Shown here one piece after another: positions 55,839 to 64,000 of a stretch of 64,000 bases of DNA. Location: the NCBI GenBank assembly GCA_013399015.1, contig VWZX01002271.1:1054001-1118000 (forward strand). Direction: 5' to 3'. Both the position numbers and the translations under genes were made by a program. Below the pieces are notes generated by a model. That model made no database searches and was not told the DNA's origin. It saw nothing but the letters and a program-made list of their open reading frames with translations. Within the stretch, counting starts at the first letter, position 1, and the number at the start of each line of letters is the position of its first letter. Source of the stretch: Galbula dea. Its lineage: Eukaryota; Chordata; Aves; Piciformes; Galbulidae.

Positions 55839-56142
55839 GGAGACCTTCTTCCAGTCTTCCAGTACTTAGAGGGCCTACAAGGTGAGTGGGGACAGGCTTT
55901 TCAGCAGACAGGACAAGGGCTGAGGATTTTAAACTAAAAGAGAGAGATGTAGGCTAGATAAAAGGAAGAAATGTTTTACCCTGAGGGTGGTGAGAGCCTG
56001 GCCCAGGTTACCCAGAGAGGTGGGAGATGTCCCATCCCTGGAACCATTCCAGCTCAGGTGGAAGATGTCCCTGCTGACTGCAGTACTAGGTGACCTTGAA
56101 AGCTCCTTTCCAACCTAAACCAGTCTCTGATTCTATGATTCA
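55839..56142 (+). mobile_element. CR1 LINE 3' end, group E
   Basis: It matches the copy at 37357-37693: CAGTACTTAGAGGGCCTACA, GTGGGAGATGTCCCATCC, CATTCCAGCTCAGG and the tail CTGATTCTATGATTCA. The stretch between CAGCTCAGG and GATGTCCCTGCTGACTG is shortened relative to that copy. Confidence 0.92.
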
Positions 56143-59100
56143 CATTTGGGAACATCAGCTTTCATTCTCTTTGACTGCAATCAGTAGAGCTATGACTACC
56201 ATATGGCCATCACAAGTTTACTTAGTGAGGTGAACCCAGAACTCACTCCAACATTTTGGGCTACCTAGACATTCTGAACACCTTATTCTAAACATGGGGA
56301 TAATTCATTCTCAATGAAGCATTTATGTCATGGGCACAGCAATCAATAAGGCATCTTTCCATTATTTCCACATGCCCAATTTCCTCCAAGAGTGGCAAAT
56401 GAGTTACTCACCTCCTCAGGCCAGCTGAAGAAAACTGCTGCAGCACCATCACATGTTCTGAGCACAAGCAGCCACTGCACTGACAAGAGGATTAGGATGA
56501 CCCAGGCTCCTGTGAGAGGGAACATCCACCCAGAAGGGAACACTGGGCTCTGGGCACCTCAGTGCTAGGGAAATGGCTGCCTCAACTCAGCATTTCTTTC
56601 CATTTTCTAAAAATCTCAGTGTAATGCTTGGTTTTTGTCAATCCAAATGTGTTTTCACACCAGAGACATTCTCTTCAGCTACTGCCAGGCTCTCTTTTCA
56701 ATCTTTGCACCTTCTATAGTTTATCTTTTCATCCAAGAAGATATGGTTAGAGCAAGTGAGCTGAAGAAAGCCTGCCCAAACTCCTTCATCCCCCTGCAGG
56801 TCATGGAGCAGCCACAGAGAGCTGGCCTCAGCTCCTGGCAGCAGATGCCAACCAGGTCTCTGGGTAGCTGCCATAACAAGCCCCCCAGGCAGTCCAAGCA
56901 GCTCTGGCTCCCATTCCAGCCCAGAAGATGAGTGCAGGGCAAAGGTGTTTGGCTCTAGCCAAGTGTAACATTGCTTTGTCCACAGGCTAGAGGTCCAGAG
57001 AGAGACACAAGAACAGAGAGAGAAGTGTCCCCCCTTACTGCTATGGATGCAATGCTTTGCAAGCTCCTTCTTGAGGGAAAGAGAAGCATTAATTTCATGT
57101 CAATTAGCTCTGGCTACAGCTGTAGAATTGCCCTGATTTCTGTTCTCTGTGTGTGCAGAGATGTCCCATGCCTGCACACCAACAAGGCCAGGGCAGCATC
57201 TCTCCACTCTGCACAACAGCCAAACAGCCTGGAATGTGTCACAACCTGGGACCTACCTAACACACCTCAGACCTAGGACTTCTGGAGCTAACTACCAGGA
57301 GGGAAAGGATCTCCAACAGCTTTGTCATCATTCCCTTGGTACCAGAAAGGAATCTTTCACTTTCATTCCCCCAGCTCCCCTCCAGTCCCCTTTCCCCACA
57401 GGCAGATGAGACATTTCTTACAGCACTGATCATCCCCCAGATCCTCCCAGGGGTGGCTGCAGCAGCAAACTGTTTCTTGGCATTTATCCTTCACCTCCTG
57501 CTCCCTTCAAGGCCTCTGCTCCCATTCCACAAAAGCCCCTTTGCCCTTCCTTGCAAACTGGAAGCCAGAAAGCCTGGCATGCAGCTGCTGCTTTCTCCTT
57601 CTCTTATTTGAAGGGCACTGAAACTCTTTTCACCTCCTAATAACTGGTGAAACCTTTATTAAGTGAAGCCATAATCAATCCCTCAGAACACCTTTATTAT
57701 GAAGCTTTCAGATCACAAAATGCTGCAAACATTTCTGTACTGGCCTTTAATTGCAGGTTGGTTTGGTTCTTCCTTAACCACCCATTAAGTAATGACATTG
57801 CCCATCCCTGAGCAGCTTTCACCCTACCAGTACACCCATCCCTGAAACCTCTTTGGTGGTCCACTGAGAATCCCAAACCACACTGGCTACCTGGGGATTT
57901 TGCTGGTCCTGTGTCTGAGCAGCCATGGATCACTCAGGGGATTAAGGAAGAATTTGTTTATTGGAAGCATATGATAGTCTTTAAATCCACCTGCAAAAAT
58001 CAGCATAGCAATGATCTGTACATGATGAATTTATCATCATCTATTAGCACTTGTCTGTCTCTAGCACAAGAGTAGCCTGAGGAAAGGAGTGGATTTTTCA
58101 CCTCCTTAGAATGAAGCTTGTCTGTAGCTACCTTGACCAATCACCCTGAGTGTTTCCTTGCTAGACAGACTGCACAATACACATGCAACAGACTGGACCC
58201 AGTTCTAGCAATGCCTCAAGCAAGTTTATTTGCTCCATTACACAGCACTCCTTTCATGCACAGCACTGGGGGCAATAGGCTGCTGGCCCTGACCAGGATT
58301 CTGAGACACTAAGAGTTGTAAGTAAGTAAATCTGGTTTAGAAAAGAAAGCCAGAGCACCCCCAATCCCACTGAGCAGCTCCAAAATAAGGTCTGTTTCTG
58401 AGCCCTATCTACAGTAACAAGGAAGTGAATAAAGCTGCCAGTAAAACTGGCAACCATGCACAAGCCCTGATCTGCTATTAATGGCAGAGAAAATATTAAC
58501 TCCTCCATAGAATGTCTGAAAGCTCAACAACAGCCTCTGCTACAGTTCCATATCTGCTCCATAATGAGGTTAGAAAGCCCTGGAGGAAGGTCTTTCTTTT
58601 GTGCCATATTCTATTATGTCTTTACAATAGTCTGCTATAGCTTTTTCAGCTACATTTAACTCTCAAAGACTTTTTCCAAAGGTTATTCAGAAAGAGCTAC
58701 TTCCACATGCATAAAAATCAGGAGAGCCACCAGGGAGCAGGCTCACTCACTGTGTTGACCCCAGCCAGCTCCAGGAGAGAGTCCTTCAGCCTCTGCAATG
58801 GGAACTGGGGCAGCTGAGAGCTGGGCACCCCAAGTCCCTGCAGAGGAAGGCTGCTGGGTGCCCAAGGACACCAGAGACAGGACCCACAGTCATGAAGTTG
58901 GGCTCAGGATTTAAGGACAAGAGCAGTTATGAAGAATTCATGCCCACAGGTTTGTGTACAAGTCTCTGCCCATGCTCAGTAGCTCTGGGACTGTTTCATT
59001 GACATGATGTCTTCACAGCTCTGGGTGTAACTAGTTTAAAGCCTTAGAAACATCCTCACAGCTAAACTGAGGACCCCACTCCAAAGGAGCAGGGGCTTTG

Positions 59101-59433
59101 CTCAGTGAGCACCTCTAAGGAGAGTCTCCTGGCACCAGTAAGTTATACACTCCCCAAAAACACTCCCCACCCCTCCTGAGACACCACACTGCACACAGCA
59201 GGGAGCCCCAAAGTTTCACTTGACTGACATCATGGCACTACTGCAACTTGCACACTGCTGAGGACAACAGCCCATGGCCTGGTGCTGGGCTATCCTCTGC
59301 TGCAGGCACAGCACCTCCAAACCAACCCCCAGAGGGAGAAACTACAGCCACAGAAAGTAAAACCAGCAGGAATTAGAAGTAGTTAGATGTGGGGTGAGAG
59401 GAGACAAAATAAGCTACATCACAATAAGATAAC
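56143..59433. other. Unique sequence, no gene seen
   Basis: About 3.3 kb. Frames of up to 101 codons (56971-57276) lack motifs. The AT-rich piece at about 57610-57730 has a conserved-element-like texture. No RNA gene or known repeat is seen. Confidence 0.45.
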
Positions 59434-59900
59434 CACTGGAGAGAGTCCAGCAGAGGCTGGGAAAATGCTGAGGGCACTGGAGCATCTGTGGCAGGAGGAA
59501 AGGCTCAGAGCCCTGGGGCTGCTTAGCCTGAAGAAGAGCAGCCCCAGAGGGGAGCTGCTCAATGCTCAGCAATAGCTAAAGGGGAGGAGAGGGAAAGAGG
59601 CTGGGGCCAGACTCTGCTCAGTGGTGGCCAGGGACAGCCCAAGGGGCACTGGCCACAAACTGGAAGCCAGGAGGTTCCAGCTGAACAGGAGGAGAAAGTT
59701 GTTTGTTGTGAGGGTGTTGGAGCCCTGGCCCAGGCTGCCCAGAGAGGTTGTGGAGTCTCCTTGTGTGGAGAGCTTCCAAGCCCAGCTGGAGGGGATCCTG
59801 GGCAAGCTGCTGGGGGTGACCCTGCTTTAGCCAGGGGGGTTGGACTTGGATGATGCCCAGAGTTCCCTTCCAGCCCCCAGCAGGCTGGGATTCTGGGATT
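59434..59900 (+). mobile_element. CR1 LINE, 5'-truncated, group C
   Basis: It begins ACTGGAGAGAGTCCAGCAG and ends GGCTGGGATTCTGGGATT. The L-R-A-L-G-L-L-S-L block and the R-R-F-Q-L-N-R-R-R-K-L-F block are both readable, but in different frames (59387-59575 and 59621-59830). A TAG at 59573 interrupts the first. Confidence 0.95.
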
Positions 59901-61110
59901 GCTCTGTGCTCTGGTTTTCACAAAGGCAAAGCATGGCAGCTAAGTCATTTCCACCATTAATCTCAAGCCTCCAAACAAAGGAGTCAGGTTTTGTCACCAG
60001 CTTTTATCCCAGACTGAACTTCCAATTTGTCCAAGTGTCAATCTAGGAGGCTTTGTTGGAAGCCAATGAGCTGAGATTATCTGGGCAATTATGGAACTAG
60101 AGTGAATGGCTGCACTGGAGAAACCTGCAGACAAAACCATCCTAGTAAAAGAGAACTCTTCATTGTTCAGCAAAACCAGAGGTTCCCAGCTCTCACTCCT
60201 GCAGACACAGGGCAGCCCTGAGACACACAGAGTGCACACAAGTCCAGTTATCCACATTTCTATATAGCCATGGAAGAAAAAGAAATGGTTGGGGTATTTC
60301 CTTGGGTTTATTTTGTGGCAGCTTTTCTTCCCACATTAGGATTTGCCATTTTTATGCCTCAGCTTCCAGAAAGCAGGAAAAATTTGCATGGAACTATCTT
60401 CCAGCTTTCAGCCTGCAGAGGAACTAGCAAGTTGCTGGCAAGTCTCATTGTTTATAAAGTACAGAGACTGAGAGCACACTAATGGAAATTAAGAACAGGC
60501 TAAGCCTCTCACCCATTTCAGTACTTTATGCCTGTGTTTGCACATCAAGTGCTTCAGAGAAGAGGAAGGAGATGTTCTAGTGGCCACTGATGGTGTACAA
60601 ACCACATGTCCTCCTTGGGAAGGGATGGTATTGCAGCAGGATAGAAGCTTGGGGAATCTATTTGGTACCAAAGAGTAGGGGATGTTGGCCTTGATCCAGC
60701 AAAGGATGGAAATAAACCCAGCTTAGCTAACTGCATGAAGGACAGCTGACCTGACTGTGCCCTGCCTCTTGCACTGCAAGAGGCAAGTAACTACCTCCAG
60801 ACACCCAACCTCTGAAACAGCCTGGACACAGCACAGCTTCAAATATGCCTCAGATTAACAAGGTCAGGAATCACTGGGCTCCTTCCAGCTCTAAGACCAT
60901 GTCTTAAGCTTTATCTAGATGAGAGAAAGGAAGAAAAATTTCCATGTAGATATGCTGGACAGATATGCCAGGACCCTAGGGCAGAGTCCTGCACACTTCA
61001 TTACAAGCACATGGTTTAAACCAGGCAGGACCATGGTGTGCTCTGGCTTTCCCTCCTACTGACAGCTTCACCTCAAGGTCTCATTCCCATGGCTATGGCT
61101 GCATTAAAAA
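59901..61110. other. Unique sequence, no gene seen
   Basis: About 1.2 kb. A 70-codon frame at 60270-60482 has a hydrophobic start but nothing to support a gene. No repeats recognised. Confidence 0.45.
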
Positions 61111-61687
61111 GGGTGCAACCAAGAGGTCAAGGGAGGTTCTCCTCCCCCTCTACTCTGTCATGGTGAGGTCATATCTGGAGTCCTGGGTCCAGTTCTGGGC
61201 TCCCCAGTTCAAGAGGGATAAGGAACTACTGGAGAGAGGCCAGCAGAAGCTAGGAAGATGCTGAGGGGACTGGAGCAGCTCTGGCAGGAGGAAAGGCTGA
61301 GAGCCCTGGGGCTGCTTAGCCTGAAGAAGAGCAGCCCCAGAGGGGAGCTGCTCAATGCTGAGCAAGAGCTAAAGGACAGAAGGCAAGAGGCTGGGGCCAG
61401 ACTCTGCTCAGTGGTGCCCAGGGACAGCCCAAGGGGCACTGGGCACAAACTGGAAGCCAGGAGGTTCCAGCTGAACAGGAGGAGAAAGTTGTTTGGTGTG
61501 AGGGTGTTGGAGCCCTGGCCCTGGCTGCCCAGAGAGGTTGTGGAGTCTCCTTGTGTGGAGAGATCCCAACCCCAGCTGGAGGTGATCCTGGGCAAGCTGC
61601 TGTGGCTGACCCTACTTTAGCAGGGAGGTTGGACTGGATGACCCCAGAGGTCCCTTCCAACCCAAACCATGCTGGGATTCTGAGATT
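61111..61687 (+). mobile_element. CR1 LINE, 5'-truncated, group C
   Basis: The longest group C copy. It starts near CAACCAAGAGGTCAAGGGAG, includes the CTCCCCCTCTACTCTGT codons (L-P-L-Y-S), and ends GCTGGGATTCTGAGATT. It extends the homology of group C further 5' than the copies at 10311, 21050 and 59434. Confidence 0.95.
61258..61620 (+). pseudogene. CR1 ORF2 C-terminal remnant, open frame
   Basis: A 120-codon frame runs to a TAG at 61618-61620 with L-R-A-L-G-L-L-S-L, D-S-P-R-G-T-G-H-K-L-E-A-R-R-F, and L-P-R-E-V-V-E-S-P. It is the best-kept group C coding end. The reverse transcriptase core is absent, so it cannot act on its own. Confidence 0.82.
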
Positions 61688-64000
61688 TCCTCCAAACTGC
61701 TTAGTGAACACCCTGTAGATAGTGTGTGTGGTTAAATTGGGAACCAAGCTCATTCTTCAGTTCCTGTGTGCTCCTGAGTTCCTCTGGCAGCAGGATCACC
61801 TAATCTGCAAGGTGTGCTGGGTTGGGATAGAGGGAAAAGCAGGCACTGCTAAACACTAAAACTTGGCAACAAGCACACCACAGCCCTCTGCCTGGGTTCC
61901 TAGGCAGAGAGTTTCCCATCAGCCCCAGTTTGGCTAAAGACACAACCACCATTCTGCCAGCTTCAGGGAAACTCTGGGCTGTAACCTATAAACACAAGTT
62001 TACCCCTGAAAAATGGTATTTATTCTTCTTTTCAAGTGAGCTGCCAAGGTCAGAGAGTTTCTTTTTATTCATGAGATTTTTGCCTTTCCCTCTCACAGCA
62101 GCAAGGCCCAACAAATGTGTTTTTCCAGCAGCCTGCTTCCAGCACCCTGAAGGCAGAGAACACAGAACAGAAATGTTCCCAATTAGAGACCAGGTGCCAC
62201 AAAGTTTAGCCCTTGCTGTTGTCATCTGCTAAGAGGCTGGGGAACAAACAGAGCTGCTAACTTTCAGAAGAGGGAAGAATTAAAAGCCAATTGAACTTCA
62301 GGACCCTGGTGTTTGACACTGCCAAAACAAGCTTCAGTTGTCAAGCAACAGCAGCCCACGAGTGAGGCAGCAAGAGGAAAGTGGCAATGAAGGGAGAGTC
62401 TAACCCTGCTCTTCTTACAACTAGACTGTCTCCTAACAGAAAGGCTGAGCAAACTCAGCTCTAAATCCAGTACTTGTGGTTCTGCTTTACTAGGCTGGAT
62501 GTAAACCTTAAATAACTAACTACCAAAGGTTTTTCTTGGCTATCTTCTTCATATTGTACATGCAGTGCCCAAAATCCCTTAAGCAACCTACAGCCTTCTC
62601 TTTCCTTCCTCTGGGTGAAGAGGTAGCACAGTGCCAATACTTCTGTCATTTTATACTCTGCAGTTGCTGCTCAATCAAAAGAATCCCCTGTCATCATCCA
62701 GCATCTTTATTAAAAGATCATTAAGGAATTATCCACAGGAATCAGTTGTTTTCCACAGGACACATAACTGCCAGTAGTACTTCAGTGCCCAGTCCTGAAT
62801 GGAGCACTGCTTTCCTGCTTCTTTCTTGTTCTTTTTCCCCTCCATGCATCATCCATCATGAAACAATCAGGACTGCAAGCACTCCATTCCCCATCACCAT
62901 GCTGCTCTAGCATCTGATATTTTACCATGGGCTATAAACTCCTTCAGCAGAGCCAGCACAGCAGCAGCTGGGATGCACCTGCTAAGAGAAAGGATTTCAG
63001 GCAAGGGGTCAGAAGTGTTCTGAGCACAACTGGCAGGTCTTGGCCACTCAGTACAATCCATGCCTTGAGTTAAATTATCTTGGAAGGGAAAAAAAATCCA
63101 CTTCTAACTTTGCTACCAACTGAATTGCTACTGCTAGGCCCAAGTGCTGAGTCTCTGATACACATTCAACTCCTGCTAGAGTAACTGTCATCTGATTTAC
63201 ACTCATGCTCCAACACAGGACTTGTTCCTTGGGACTACTGCTGCAGGAAAGGGCTGCACAGGTTTTGCTATGGCAATAACTGTATTTTTTTAGCTGCATG
63301 GAGAACCAACAACAAAAGGAAGAAATACTGGTGTCACAGCTAAAAAAGCAGCACCTTTTTTTCCCCCCAAGGAACTACAGAGGGAAGTGGATTTGGACTT
63401 GGTTAGATCTCTTATTAGGTCTCTTCTTGGGAAGGTTTACAGTTCAAGTCTGAATCAACACTCTAAGACCCTTATGACTCTCAAGTTTTGCAGCTGGTGT
63501 GAACCCAATTGTTAAGGAAAAGGGAAGAGACAGTGCAGACACTGCTCTTACAGTTCCATAGGAGAACAGCAGACAGTGAATGGAGATGATTTCAGGATTT
63601 GGGCTAAAGCAGCAGGCTAGAACAGAACACAGGAAGCAAAGGTGCACAAACAGCAGGTAGGAGGGAGCAACCCAGCCTTAGGGACCCTTACATACACACA
63701 GACCTCAAGTCTCTGATGCTTACTGCCTTCATTAACCCTTCCAGTGTTCAAACAAACATGTGAGATCACATGAAGGCTCATGAAAAAAAAGCATAATTCC
63801 AAATTTGGGGGAGCTGGAAAGTCACTTTAGGCTACCTGCTCAACTCCTGCCCTTGTCCAAGGGCCTCTTCTGTAGCTCTCTGACACCTGAATCTTACCAT
63901 CAACTCCTGCTGACTTCAGAGCCACCCTGGCTCAGCAGAAGGCCAGCAGCAGCCTCACTGTTCACCTCCTCCATGGGTTTAACAGCTGGCACAGAAGCAG
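61688..64000. other. Unique sequence, no gene seen
   Basis: About 2.3 kb to the window edge. No CR1, LTR, RNA gene or convincing coding frame is recognised. Confidence 0.45.

Noticed and set aside
1..64000. CRISPR arrays, bacterial operons, tRNA or rRNA genes
   Set aside because: No regularly spaced repeats, no ribosome-binding-site gene layout and no tRNA box B or rRNA sequence were seen; the sequence is vertebrate nuclear DNA.

Overview
This 64 kb window looks like avian nuclear DNA with no recognisable protein-coding gene. It holds about thirty fragments of CR1 LINE retrotransposons and two solo LTRs of one endogenous-retrovirus family, set in single-copy sequence. CpG dinucleotides are rare throughout and I see no CpG island, so nothing suggests a promoter. 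No exon of a known vertebrate gene could be recognised by eye. The window is therefore best read as intergenic or deep intronic DNA. The two single N characters mark it as draft assembly sequence.

The bird assignment rests on two things. The CR1 copies have typical avian 3' ends (GATGATCT..AGGTC..TTCCAAC followed by ATTCTATGATTCT). The LTRs begin TGTCCTGG and have the layout I know from avian ERVL-type solo LTRs. Adding up my boundaries, CR1 covers about 11-12 kb, roughly 18 percent of the window. That is high for a bird and would fit a lineage with heavy CR1 amplification such as woodpeckers and their relatives. This last step is inference from memory.

The CR1 copies fall into at least five groups by their 3' ends, which I label A to E for this window only. 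A ends GATGATCTTTGAGGTCCC..CATTCTATGA and B carries TTTAGTGGTGACCTGGCAG. C carries AAACTGGAAGCCAGGAGG and a GCTGGGATTCTGGGATT end. D carries GTAGGGAATCCTGCTGTG, and E carries GTGGGAGATGTCCCATCC. All are 5' truncated: none has ORF1 or the endonuclease, and only two copies reach the reverse transcriptase catalytic box, both with it mutated.

Layout: 1-4.8 kb has four plus-strand CR1 copies. 4.8-9.5 kb is unique. 9.5-10.8 kb has two minus-strand copies. 12.2-15 kb has a CR1 end, a minus-strand solo LTR and two more CR1 ends. 15-18.4 kb is unique with an AT-rich patch. 18.4-21.5 kb has two C-type CR1 copies around a plus-strand solo LTR. 21.5-26.7 kb is unique. 26.7-32.3 kb has D-type and old CR1 copies, one across a gap. 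32.3-36 kb is unique and AT-rich. 36-40.8 kb is a cluster of five plus-strand CR1 copies. 43.8-49 kb has three copies, one across a gap. 50.4-51.6 kb is a head-on tangle of CR1 ends. 53.9-61.7 kb has four more copies, and the rest is unique.

The most interesting observations concern the CR1 lineages. Groups A, D and E share a one-base deletion in the ORF2 coding region, and group A shares a second one, so these copies probably descend from already broken masters. There is also a composite inverted CR1 near 50.5 kb, and a 20 bp perfect palindrome in one LTR whose counterpart is nearly kept in the other. I found no convincing undescribed gene system.
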